Position numbers and translations under genes: made by a program
Assembly (NCBI RefSeq): GCF_014646695.1
Contig: NZ_BMNT01000014.1
Location: 18,120-82,119 of the forward strand
Reading direction: 5' to 3'
DNA: 64,000 nucleotides
DNA from: Sphaerisporangium melleum
GTDB taxonomy: Bacteria; Actinomycetota; Actinomycetes; Streptosporangiales; Streptosporangiaceae
Shown: piece by piece, positions 56,626 through 64,000 of the stretch
Layout: each line of letters begins with the position of its first letter
How positions within the stretch are numbered: position 1 is the stretch's first letter
The notes under the pieces: generated by a model
Databases searched by the model: none
Told to the model about the DNA's origin: nothing
Seen by the model: only the letters and a program-made list of their open reading frames with translations

Positions 56626-57762
56626 ATGGCCGACGTCGTGGTGATCGGCGCCGGGATGGTCGGGGCGGCGTGCGCGTACTTCGCCGCGCGGGCCGGCCTG
56701 GACGTCACCGTCGTCGACCGCGGCCCGGTCGCGGCCGGCACCACCGGCGCGGGCGAGGGCAACATCCTGGTCTCCGACAAGGAGCCCGGCCCCGAGCTGG
56801 AGCTGGCCCTGCTGTCCGGACGGCTGTGGCGCGAGCTGGCGGAGCTCGGCGGGTTCGAGTACGAGGCCAAGGGCGGCCTGGTGGTCGCCGAGACCGGCGA
56901 GGTGCTCGGCGAGCTCACCCGGCTGGCCGCCGCCCAGGCCGCCAGAGGCGTCGCATCGGTGGCCGTGCCGCCCGGCGAACTGCCCGCCCGCGAGCCCAAC
57001 CTGGCCGCCGGCCTCGCGGGCGGCGTCCTCTACCCGCAGGACGCCCAGGTGCAGCCCATGCTCGCCGCCGCCGTGCTGCTGCGGCACGCCCCCGGCGCGC
57101 GCCTGCGTACGGGGGTCACCGTCACCGGGTTCCTGCGCCACGGCGACCGGGTCACCGGAGTCCGCACCGACAAGGGCGACATCCCGGCCGGCGCGGTCGT
57201 CAACGCCGCGGGCACCTGGAGCGGCCAGGTGGCAGCGCTGGCCGGCCTCGACCTGCCCGTGCTGCCCCGCCGCGGGTTCATCCTGGTCACCGAGCCGCTC
57301 ACCGGCGCGGGCGGCGAGCCGCCGATCAGGCACAAGGTCTACACCGCCGCCTACGTCGCGGGCGTGGCGAGCGACTCGGCCGATCTGTCCACCAGCGCCG
57401 TCATCGAGGGCACCCAGGCCGGCACGGTGCTCATCGGCGCGAGCCGCGAGCGGGTGGGGTTCGACCGCACCCTCTCCATCCCGGTGCTGGAGATCCTGGC
57501 CCGCCAGGCCGTCGCGCTGTTCCCCTTCCTCGCCGCGCGCCGCGTGATCAGGGCCTACTGCGGCTTCCGGCCGTACTGTCCGGACCACCTGCCCGTGATC
57601 GGCCCGGACCCGCGCGCCCCCGGGCTGTACCACGCGTGCGGGCACGAGGGCGCGGGGATCGGCCTGGCCCCCGCCACCGGACACCTTCTCGCGGGGTTCC
57701 TCACCGGCGCCGCCCCCGAGGTGGACCCGGCACCGTTCCGCCCGGAGAGGTTCGCCGCATGA
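56626..57762 (+). CDS. FAD-dependent D-hydroxyproline dehydrogenase, catalytic subunit
   Basis: A 378-residue DAO-family flavoprotein: VVVIGAGMVGAACAYFAARAG at the N-terminus, GTTGAGEGNILVSDKEPG, and the C-terminal YCPDHLPVIGP plus GHEGAGIGLAPATG. With the [2Fe-2S] and FAD/NAD subunits that overlap downstream it forms the heteromeric type of cis-4-hydroxy-D-proline dehydrogenase, giving 1-pyrroline-4-hydroxy-2-carboxylate. The role is inferred from the neighbours (epimerase, DapA-like deaminase, aldehyde dehydrogenase). ATGA overlap with the next gene. Confidence 0.8.
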   Translation: MADVVVIGAGMVGAACAYFAARAGLDVTVVDRGPVAAGTTGAGEGNILVSDKEPGPELELALLSGRLWRELAELGGFEYEAKGGLVVAETGEVLGELTRLAAAQAARGVASVAVPPGELPAREPNLAAGLAGGVLYPQDAQVQPMLAAAVLLRHAPGARLRTGVTVTGFLRHGDRVTGVRTDKGDIPAGAVVNAAGTWSGQVAALAGLDLPVLPRRGFILVTEPLTGAGGEPPIRHKVYTAAYVAGVASDSADLSTSAVIEGTQAGTVLIGASRERVGFDRTLSIPVLEILARQAVALFPFLAARRVIRAYCGFRPYCPDHLPVIGPDPRAPGLYHACGHEGAGIGLAPATGHLLAGFLTGAAPEVDPAPFRPERFAA

Positions 57763-58079
57763 CCCCCACCCCCCGTCCCGGCGGCTCCGCCGGCGAGCCC
57801 CGGCACGCGGGGCGCCTGGTGGGCGCGCGGCCGGAGCCCGGTTTCGAGATCACCGTGGACGGACGCCCGCTCGCGGTCGTGCCCGGGCAGACGATCGGCG
57901 CCGCCCTGTACGCCGGCGGGGTGCGCGCGTGGCGGACCACCCGCTTCGACGGGCGGCCCCGGGGACTGTTCTGCGGCATCGGGGTGTGCTTCGACTGCCT
58001 GGTGACGGTCAACGGCGAGCAGGCGCTGCGGGCCTGCCAGACCGAGGCCCGCCCGGGGGACGAGGTGAGCACCGGATGA
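57759..58079 (+). CDS. [2Fe-2S] subunit of D-hydroxyproline dehydrogenase
   Basis: A 106-residue protein ending in a plant-type-like ferredoxin domain. The cluster ligands are in GLFCGIGVCFDCLVTV (C-x4-C-x2-C) and a later RACQTE Cys. Such a small subunit joins the two FAD subunits in hetero-oligomeric D-hydroxyproline, octopine and related dehydrogenases. It overlaps both neighbours by 4 bases. The first 35 residues are a Pro/Gly-rich extension. Confidence 0.85.
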   Translation: MTPTPRPGGSAGEPRHAGRLVGARPEPGFEITVDGRPLAVVPGQTIGAALYAGGVRAWRTTRFDGRPRGLFCGIGVCFDCLVTVNGEQALRACQTEARPGDEVSTG

Positions 58080-59875
58080 GCGACGCGGCGGCCGGCCCGG
58101 TCGCGGACCTGGCGGTGATCGGCGCGGGGCCCGCGGGGATGGCCGCGGCCGTCGCCGCCGCCGGGGCGGGACTGCGCGTGGTGCTGATCGACGCGGGGCC
58201 GCGGCTGGGCGGGCAGTACTTCCGGCACCCGCCGCCCGGCTTCCACGCCCGGCGGCCCGGCGCGCTGCACCACGGGTTCGCGCGGTTCACCCACCTGGCC
58301 GCCGAGCTCGACCGGCACGGCGCCGAGATCCGGCTGCGTCACCGCGTCTGGGCCGTCGAACGGGGCGTCCCCGCCGCGCATTCTCCGGACCGGACCGGCA
58401 CGGACGTCCCGTCCGCCGCTCCTCGGACCCGGCCGGGCACGAGCGCGGGTGGAGCCCTCACCGGCCCTGAAGGCCCGCTGAGGACGGCCGGCGGGGAGAC
58501 CGGCCCGCGGGACATGCCGGGCACGGGCCCGGCGGAGCCGGCACTGGACGGCTGCGTGCTGGTGCACTGCCTGGCGGGTGATCGGGAGGAGCGGCGCGAG
58601 CAGGTCGCCGCCCGCAGCCTGGTGATCGCCACGGGGGCGCATGACCGGGTGCTGCCGTTCCCCGGCTGGGACCTGCCCGGAGTGTTCACGGCGGGCGGCG
58701 CCCAGGCTCTGCTCAAGGGCGACCTGGTGGTCGCCGGGCGCACGGTCGTCGTGGCCGGCTCCGGCCCCTTCCTGCTGCCCGTCGCCACCGGCCTGGCCGC
58801 GGCCGGCGCCCGGGTGGCCGCGGTGCTGGAGGCCGGCCGCCGGCTGGCCGCCGTCCCCGCGCTGGCCGCCCACCCGGCCAGGCTCGCCGAGGCCGCAGGG
58901 TACGCCCGCCGCCTGGCCTGGCACCGCATCCCCTACCTCGGACGGCACACGGTGATCGCCGCCCACGGGCGCGACGGCCTGACCCACGTGACCGTGGCCG
59001 ACCTCGACCGCGACTGGACGCCGCGCCGCCGCCGTACCATCGCCTGCGACGCGCTCGCCGTCGGCTACGGCTTCGTCCCGCAGATCGAGCTGGCCACCCA
59101 GCTCGGCTGCGCCACCCGCGGCGACGGCGACGGCGGCCCGGTCGTCGTGGTGGACGCCGGGATGCGCACCAGCGTGCCGGGCGTCTACGCGGCGGGCGAG
59201 CCCACCGGAGTCGGCGGCGCGGAGCTTGCCGAGGCCGAGGGCTGGATCGCCGGCCGCGCCGTCGCCGCCGACCTCGGCCGCCGGGTGCGGCCCGCGCCCG
59301 CGCTCGCCGCCCGCAGAGATCGGCTCGCCGCCTTCGCCGCGGCGCTCAGCCGGGCCTATCCGGTACGGGACGGCTGGCGGAGCTGGCTGACCGGCGACAC
59401 GCTGATCTGCCGCTGCGAGGAGGTCCCCTACGCGCGGCTCACCGAGGCGGCGGCCCTGGGCGCCACCGACGCCCGCGCGCTGAAGCTGCTGGCCCGCCCC
59501 GGCATGGGCTGGTGCCAGGGCAGGGTCTGCGGATACGCCGTCGCCCGCCTCGCCGGCGCCGAGGCCGAGCCGCCGCGGCGTCCGATCGCCCAGCCCATCC
59601 GGCTCGGCGACCTCGCGGCGGGCGCCGGAGCACTCGGCCATCCCCTGGGGGACGACCGGCCGTCGGACCCGGCGCCGGCCCCCGCGGCGGGCGGTGGTGC
59701 CGATGCCACGGCGGACCCGGCGGCCGACCGCACAGAGGACCGCACGGCGGACCCGGCGGCGGAGTCCACGACCGACTTCGCCGCGGCCCCGCGAGACGGT
59801 CTCACGGCCGACCGGCGGCGACCCCGACGACGGCGTACCCAGCAGGAGAGGACTCCAGATGACGACGACCCGTGA
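58076..59875 (+). CDS. FAD/NAD-binding subunit of D-hydroxyproline dehydrogenase with BFD-like domain
   Basis: A 599-residue protein. LAVIGAGPAGMAAAVAAA binds FAD, a second dinucleotide site is VVVAGSGPFLLPVATGLAAAGA, and GVYAAGEPTGVGG follows. A BFD-like [2Fe-2S] domain near 440-490 has CRCEEV and GMGWCQGRVCGY. Two low-complexity additions are odd: an insert of about 55 residues (about 105-160, rich in Gly/Pro/Thr/Arg) and a tail of about 75 residues with repeats such as DPAADRTEDRTADPAA. The tail overlaps the next gene by 17 bases. Confidence 0.82.
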   Translation: MSDAAAGPVADLAVIGAGPAGMAAAVAAAGAGLRVVLIDAGPRLGGQYFRHPPPGFHARRPGALHHGFARFTHLAAELDRHGAEIRLRHRVWAVERGVPAAHSPDRTGTDVPSAAPRTRPGTSAGGALTGPEGPLRTAGGETGPRDMPGTGPAEPALDGCVLVHCLAGDREERREQVAARSLVIATGAHDRVLPFPGWDLPGVFTAGGAQALLKGDLVVAGRTVVVAGSGPFLLPVATGLAAAGARVAAVLEAGRRLAAVPALAAHPARLAEAAGYARRLAWHRIPYLGRHTVIAAHGRDGLTHVTVADLDRDWTPRRRRTIACDALAVGYGFVPQIELATQLGCATRGDGDGGPVVVVDAGMRTSVPGVYAAGEPTGVGGAELAEAEGWIAGRAVAADLGRRVRPAPALAARRDRLAAFAAALSRAYPVRDGWRSWLTGDTLICRCEEVPYARLTEAAALGATDARALKLLARPGMGWCQGRVCGYAVARLAGAEAEPPRRPIAQPIRLGDLAAGAGALGHPLGDDRPSDPAPAPAAGGGADATADPAADRTEDRTADPAAESTTDFAAAPRDGLTADRRRPRRRRTQQERTPDDDDP

Positions 59876-60755
59876 GCGGCCCTGGCACGGCGTGATGGTG
59901 GCGACCGCGCTGCCGCTCCGCGACGACCTGAGCGTCGACTTCGACCGCTACGCCGAGCACTGCCGCGATCTGATCGCCCAGGGCTGCGACGGCGTGGTGC
60001 CCAACGGCTCGCTCGGGGAGTACCAGACCCTGACCCCCGAGGAGCGCGGCCGCGTGGTCGACACCGCGGTCGCGGCCGTGGGCGGCGACCGGGTGATGCC
60101 CGGCGTCGCGGCGTACGGTGCGGACGAGGCACGCCGCTGGGCGGAGCAGGCCGCCGAGGCCGGCTGCCGGGCGGTGATGCTGCTGCCGCCCAACGCCTAC
60201 CGCGCCGACGAACGTGCCGTCCTCGCGCACTACCGCGAGGTCGCCGCGGCCGGCCTGCCGATCGTCGCCTACAACAACCCCTACGACACCAAGGTGGACC
60301 TGGTCCCCGCGCTGCTGGCCGAGCTGCACGCCGAAGGGCTCATCGCCGGCGTGAAGGAGTTCACCGGCGACGTGCGCCGCGCCTACGAGATCGCCGAGCT
60401 GGCCCCCGGCCTCGACCTGCTGGTCGGCTCGGACGACGTGCTGCTGGAGCTGGCCCTGGCCGGAGCGGTGGGCTGGGTGGCCGGGTACCCCAACGCGCTG
60501 CCCGGCGCGTGCGTGAGGCTGTACCGGGCCGCCGTGGCGGGCGACCTGGCCACCGCCCTGCCGCTCTACCGCACGCTGCACCCGTTGCTGCGCTGGGACG
60601 CCAGGACGGAGTTCGTCCAGGCCATCAAGCTGTCGATGGACCTGGCCGGCCGGTACGGCGGCCCGTGCCGGAAGCCGCGCGCGCCGTTGACCGCCGAGCA
60701 GGAGGCCGTCGTGCGCGCGGCCACCGAGAAGGCGCTCGCCGAAGGGCTGCGGTGA
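59859..60755 (+). CDS. DapA-family 1-pyrroline-4-hydroxy-2-carboxylate deaminase (predicted)
   Basis: A 298-residue TIM barrel of the dihydrodipicolinate synthase superfamily. The Schiff-base Lys lies in GVKEFTGD and the catalytic Tyr in VAYNNPYDTK; GSLGEYQTLTPEER replaces the usual GTTGE start. In hydroxyproline-degrading bacteria the DapA-like enzyme deaminates 1-pyrroline-4-hydroxy-2-carboxylate to 2-oxoglutarate semialdehyde, which fits all neighbours here. AGGAGAGG at 59844-59851 gives ATG 59859. Confidence 0.82.
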   Translation: MTTTRERPWHGVMVATALPLRDDLSVDFDRYAEHCRDLIAQGCDGVVPNGSLGEYQTLTPEERGRVVDTAVAAVGGDRVMPGVAAYGADEARRWAEQAAEAGCRAVMLLPPNAYRADERAVLAHYREVAAAGLPIVAYNNPYDTKVDLVPALLAELHAEGLIAGVKEFTGDVRRAYEIAELAPGLDLLVGSDDVLLELALAGAVGWVAGYPNALPGACVRLYRAAVAGDLATALPLYRTLHPLLRWDARTEFVQAIKLSMDLAGRYGGPCRKPRAPLTAEQEAVVRAATEKALAEGLR

Positions 60756-60759
60756 CGCC

Positions 60760-61764
60760 GTGGTGCGCAGCAGGAAGATCTTCCACGTGGTCGACTCGCA
60801 CACCGAGGGCATGCCGACCCGCGTGGTCACCGGGGGAGTGGGCGTCATCCCCGGCGCGAGCATGGCCGAGCGCCGCGAGTACTTCATGGCGAACCTGGAC
60901 CACGTCCGCAAGCTGCTGATGTTCGAGCCGCACGGGCACTCGGCGATGAGCGGCGCGATCCTGCAGCCGCCCACCCGGTCGGACGCCGACTACGGCGTGC
61001 TGTACATCGAGGTGTCCGGCTGCCTGCCCATGTGCGGGCACGGCACCATCGGCGTCGCGACGGTGCTGGTGGAGACCGGCATGGTGGAGGTGACCGAGCC
61101 GGTCACCACCGTCCGGCTGGACACCCCGGCCGGGCTGGTCGTCGCGACGGTGCTGGTCGAGGACGGCGCCGCCGCGGCGGTGACCATCCAGAACGTGCCG
61201 TCGTTCAGCGTCGCGCTGGACGCGACGGTCAAGGTGCCCGGCATCGGCGAGGTGACCTACGACCTGGCCTACGGCGGCAACTTCTACGCGATCCTGCCCA
61301 TCGCGTCGGTGGGGCTGCCGTTCGACCGGGCGTACGGGCAGCGCATCCTGGACGCCGGGCTGGCGATCGCCGCGGCGATCAACGAGGCCGGTGAGCCCGT
61401 CCACCCCGAGGACCCGGGCATCCGGGGCTGTCATCACGTGCAGTTCGTCGCCCCCGGCTCCGACGCCCGGCTGTCACGGCACGCGATGGCCATCTACCCG
61501 GGCTGGTTCGACCGCTCGCCGTGCGGCACGGGCACCAGCGCGCGCATGGCGCAGTTGCACGCGCGCGGCGAGCTGCGGCTCGGGGAGGACTTCGTCAACG
61601 AGTCGTTCATCGGTACGAGGTTCACCGGGCGGCTGACCGGGGAGACCGAGGTGGCCGGGCGGCCCGCCGTCCTGCCCGCGATCACCGGGCGGGCGTGGCT
61701 GACCGGTACGGCCCAGCACTTCCTGGACCCGCGCGATCCCTTCCCGGAGGGCTTCCTGCTCTGA
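60760..61764 (+). CDS. 4-hydroxyproline 2-epimerase (proline racemase family)
   Basis: A 334-residue PLP-independent epimerase. Both catalytic cysteines are present, Cys92 in GCLPMCGHGTIG and Cys255 in SPCGTGTSARMA, which argues for an epimerase or racemase and against the trans-3-hydroxyproline dehydratase branch, where one is Thr. It would convert trans-4-hydroxy-L-proline to cis-4-hydroxy-D-proline, the entry step of the cluster. GTG 60760 or 60763; the ribosome site GAAGGG is 13 bases ahead. Confidence 0.87.
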   Translation: MVRSRKIFHVVDSHTEGMPTRVVTGGVGVIPGASMAERREYFMANLDHVRKLLMFEPHGHSAMSGAILQPPTRSDADYGVLYIEVSGCLPMCGHGTIGVATVLVETGMVEVTEPVTTVRLDTPAGLVVATVLVEDGAAAAVTIQNVPSFSVALDATVKVPGIGEVTYDLAYGGNFYAILPIASVGLPFDRAYGQRILDAGLAIAAAINEAGEPVHPEDPGIRGCHHVQFVAPGSDARLSRHAMAIYPGWFDRSPCGTGTSARMAQLHARGELRLGEDFVNESFIGTRFTGRLTGETEVAGRPAVLPAITGRAWLTGTAQHFLDPRDPFPEGFLL

Positions 61765-61851
61765 CTCGCGCGTGGCGCCGCCTCCGGAAGGGCCGCCGCC
61801 CGGTCCGCGCCCCGGCGGGCCGAGCGCCCCCGCCGGGCCCTGCGTGGTCCA

Positions 61852-61887
61852 TCTAGTGAACTAATGTTTCATATAGTGGGATAGAAC
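61852..61887 (+). promoter_or_regulatory. promoter and operator candidate for the aldehyde dehydrogenase
   Basis: An AT-rich patch holds a -10-like TATAGT at 61872-61877 and the inverted repeat TGAA-CTAATGT-TTCA at 61857-61871. GTTTC (61866-61870) and GAAC (61884-61887) form a second, outer pair, similar to IclR-type sites. A good -35 is lacking, as expected for an activated promoter. So the last gene of the cluster can be read separately. Confidence 0.4.
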
Positions 61888-61912
61888 CCTGATGCTTGGA
61901 GAGGGATTCACG

Positions 61913-63268
61913 ATGGGTGTTGTCGAGAGCCGGTCCCCCCAGAACCCGGCCGACGTGGTCGCGAGCGCCCCGGCCGCCGGGGGCGCGGGCGTCGCCGAGG
62001 CCGTGCGCCGGGCACGCGAGGCGCAGCGCGGCTGGGCCGGGGCGAACGCCGCCGAGCGCGCGTCCGCCCTGTCGTCCGCCGCCGCGGCCGTCGCGGGAGC
62101 CGCCGGGGAACTGGCCGCGCTCGCCGTCCGCGAGGTCGGCAAGCCGATCACCGAGGCCAAGGGAGAGGTGGCCCGCGCCGCGGCCATCCTGCGCTACTAC
62201 TCCCAGCAGGTCTTCGACCCGGTGGGCGCGGTCCACGAGCCCTCCGGCTCCGGGCTCTCCTACACCCGCAGGCGCCCGCACGGCGTGGCCGGTCTCATCA
62301 CGCCGTGGAACTTCCCGCTGGCCATCCCCCTGTGGAAGGCCGCGCCCGCCCTCGCCTTCGGCAACGCCGTCGTGCTCAAACCCGCCCCGCAGGCGCTCGG
62401 CTGCGCGCTGCGCCTGGCCGAGCTGCTCGGCCTGCCCGAGGACGTGTTCCAGGTGGTGCCGGGCGACGCCGAGGAGGGCGTTGCGCTGATCGAGGCCGCC
62501 GACGTGATCTCCTTCACCGGCTCGGCGGCCGTGGGCCGCAAGGTGGCCGTGGCCGCGGTGGGCCGCGGCGTCCCGGTGCAGGCCGAGATGGGCGGGCAGA
62601 ACCCCAGCGTCGTCCTGGACGACGCCAACCTGGAGGCCGCCGCCGGGCAGATCGCCGCGGCCGCCTTCGGCTACGCCGGGCAGAAGTGCACCGCCACCAA
62701 GCGCGTGATCACCGTCGGCAACGGCGCGGAGGTGCGCGAGGCGCTGGTCGCCGCCATCGCCAAGCTCGGCGTCGGCGACCCCGCCGACCCCGGCACCGCC
62801 GTCGGCCCGGTCATCGAGCGGGAGGCCCGCGACCGGGTGCTCGCCGCCACCGCCGGCGGCCGGGTGCTCGCCGGGGGGCAGGCGCTCGACCGGGACGGCT
62901 GGTTCGCCGCTCCCACGCTGGTCGACGGGGCCGAGCCCGGCCATGTGCTGGCGCGTGAGGAGGTCTTCGGGCCGATCTGCCTGGTGCAGGACGCCGGGTC
63001 GGTGGAGGAGGCGGTGGCCCTGGCCAACGGCGTGCCCTATGGCCTGGCCTCGGCCGTGTACACCCGCGATCTGGACCGTGCGCTGGAGGTGTCCTCGCGT
63101 CTGGAGAGCGGGCTGGTCAAGGTGAACACCCCGACCACCGGGGTGGACTTCTACCTGCCGTTCGGCGGGGAGAAGGACTCCAGCTACGGCCCGCGCGAGC
63201 AGGGCAAGGCCGCCCAGGAGTTCTACACGACCACCCACACCATCGCCATCGCCCCCGCCGGAAACTGA
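61913..63268 (+). CDS. aldehyde dehydrogenase, predicted 2-oxoglutarate semialdehyde dehydrogenase
   Basis: A 451-residue NAD(P)-dependent enzyme. TPWNFPLAIPLWKAAPAL is the cofactor region, FTGSAAVGRK follows, the general base Glu is in AEMGGQNPS and the catalytic Cys in GYAGQKCTATKR. In this context it oxidises 2-oxoglutarate semialdehyde to 2-oxoglutarate, the last step of hydroxyproline breakdown. ATG 61913 is chosen because GGAGAGGG at 61898-61905 is seven bases ahead; ATG 61892 would add seven residues. Confidence 0.87.
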   Translation: MGVVESRSPQNPADVVASAPAAGGAGVAEAVRRAREAQRGWAGANAAERASALSSAAAAVAGAAGELAALAVREVGKPITEAKGEVARAAAILRYYSQQVFDPVGAVHEPSGSGLSYTRRRPHGVAGLITPWNFPLAIPLWKAAPALAFGNAVVLKPAPQALGCALRLAELLGLPEDVFQVVPGDAEEGVALIEAADVISFTGSAAVGRKVAVAAVGRGVPVQAEMGGQNPSVVLDDANLEAAAGQIAAAAFGYAGQKCTATKRVITVGNGAEVREALVAAIAKLGVGDPADPGTAVGPVIEREARDRVLAATAGGRVLAGGQALDRDGWFAAPTLVDGAEPGHVLAREEVFGPICLVQDAGSVEEAVALANGVPYGLASAVYTRDLDRALEVSSRLESGLVKVNTPTTGVDFYLPFGGEKDSSYGPREQGKAAQEFYTTTHTIAIAPAGN

Positions 63269-63795
63269 CCCTTCGCCGCCGTGGCGGGGCGCTGGTCCCG
63301 GGCCGGCGGGGCCGGGCCGCCGCGGGACGCGGCGTACGCGCGGCCCGGCCGCCGGGTCCAGGCCGGCCGCGGCCCCGGCGGCGTCGCGGAGCGCCGGCCG
63401 CGGGCGGCCGGTGGACCTGGCCCGATCCTGGCGGGTCGGCCGCTCCGGGCCCCTCTCGGCCGCTTGTGGCCGACCGCCCGGCCGCGCCGCGCGTCCGGCC
63501 ATCGCCGCGAGCGCCGTCCTCGCCGAGCGCTCCTTCCCCGTCAGGAGCCTCGCTCAGCCGGCGTGACGCTTTGCGGGCGGCGCTCGGCGGGCGGACCCGG
63601 TACGGCGGCGGGGGCGGGCCCGGGGCCGCATGGCGCGGGTCCGGGTGAAACTTGCAGGGGCGACCTGGCACTTCGCGGCTTCGCCCGGTCACGGTCTCGA
63701 CACGCGGCGACGCGTGCGTTTACCGTCCGCGCACCGGTACGGCCGATACGGCCGGGCGACCGGGTGATGCCCATCCCCTCTCCCAGGGAGTCACC
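63269..63795. other. gap after the hydroxyproline cluster
   Basis: 527 bases. A terminator-like stem of 11 bp (63310-63320 with 63340-63350) ends the cluster. The rest holds no gene I can support; several frames here have Arg/Pro/Gly-only composition typical of GC artefacts. No clear promoter for the SGNH gene was found. Confidence 0.5.
63310..63350 (+). terminator. terminator-like stem after the aldehyde dehydrogenase
   Basis: GGCCGGGCCGC (63310-63320) pairs perfectly with GCGGCCCGGCC (63340-63350) around a 19-base GC-rich loop, 41 bases after the stop. Confidence 0.5.
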
Positions 63796-64000
63796 ATGCG
63801 ACGGCCGCTTCTCCGCGCACTCCTCGCGGCGCTCACCCTGCTGGCCGGGCTCGTGGTGAGCACACCCGCGCTCTCCGCGGCGGCCCCCGTGCGGATCATG
63901 CCACTCGGCGACTCCATCACCGGCGGGCCCGGCTGCTGGCGGGCTCTGCTCTGGGACCGTCTGCAACGTACGGGCTTCACGAACATCGACTTCGTCGGCA
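63796..64000 (+). CDS. secreted SGNH/GDSL hydrolase, 5' part only
   Basis: The first 68 residues of a gene cut by the window end. A Sec signal (about residues 1-29, cleavage near LSAAAP) is followed by IMPLGDSITGG, the block I of SGNH hydrolases with the catalytic Ser, and RALLWDRLQRTG. Family members with this start are often carbohydrate esterases (CE3-like) with a cellulose-binding module. AGGGAG at 63785-63790 fixes ATG 63796. Confidence 0.85.
   Translation, partial: MRRPLLRALLAALTLLAGLVVSTPALSAAAPVRIMPLGDSITGGPGCWRALLWDRLQRTGFTNIDFVG

Overview
The window is 64 kb of very GC-rich, densely coding chromosomal DNA from a filamentous actinomycete. The evidence is the presence of whiA, rbpA, opcA, steA, a mycothiol-dependent maleylpyruvate isomerase-like gene, a spore-associated-protein-A-like gene, many GTG/TTG starts, and Streptomyces-like gene order (uvrA..uvrC-rapZ-yvcK-whiA..gap-pgk-tpiA-secG, then the tkt-tal-pgi-zwf-opcA-pgl block beside ctaB and ctaA). 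A CelR/CebR-type operator fits a cellulose-degrading soil lineage such as the Streptosporangiales; the genus is my inference only. I found no rRNA, tRNA, CRISPR array, insertion sequence or prophage.

Layout. 1-8.3 kb: recN, then the cell-envelope run steA, a MctB-like protein, a MraY/WecA-type transferase, a MurJ-like flippase and a GT4 glycosyltransferase. 8.3-11.1 kb: a predicted yybP-ykoY (manganese) riboswitch ahead of a TerC-family gene, then psd-pssA for phosphatidylethanolamine synthesis. 11.1-18.7 kb: two small enzymes on the minus strand, uvrA, a Rieske lipoprotein and uvrC. 18.7-26.4 kb: rapZ-yvcK-whiA (with a 96-bp tandem repeat inside the start of yvcK), then gap-pgk-tpiA, secG and rbpA. 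26.4-38 kb is an accessory stretch: a YtcJ-like amidohydrolase, an ACT-GNAT acetyltransferase, a stand-alone molybdopterin oxidoreductase, a LysR/SnoaL divergent pair, a nitroreductase of lower GC, a CGNR regulator divergent from a methyltransferase, an adenosine-deaminase-family gene and a membrane-tethered HTH protein. 38.4-47.1 kb (minus strand): a complete pentose-phosphate operon read as tkt-tal-pgi-zwf-opcA-pgl. 47.5-56.4 kb: ctaB, a SapA-like secreted protein, an FAD oxidase, an SDR, a PrsW-family protease, a CBM2 protein, a SanA-like protein and ctaA. 56.6-63.3 kb: a six-gene trans-4-hydroxyproline catabolic cluster. The window ends inside a secreted SGNH hydrolase.

How the genes work together. 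TerC with its riboswitch handles metal (probably Mn2+) export. rapZ/yvcK/whiA form the conserved actinobacterial envelope/sporulation unit. Glycolysis and the pentose-phosphate operon are the carbon core, with a DasR-like site in front of gap suggesting a link to N-acetylglucosamine sensing. The hydroxyproline cluster would take trans-4-hydroxy-L-proline through epimerisation, oxidation, deamination and semialdehyde oxidation to 2-oxoglutarate. The most unexpected signals are a perfect cellulose-regulator operator stranded between two convergent genes, the tandem repeat in the yvcK leader, the riboswitch with an evident ribosome-site-sequestering hairpin, and a repeated TGTAAC element between the CGNR regulator and the methyltransferase.
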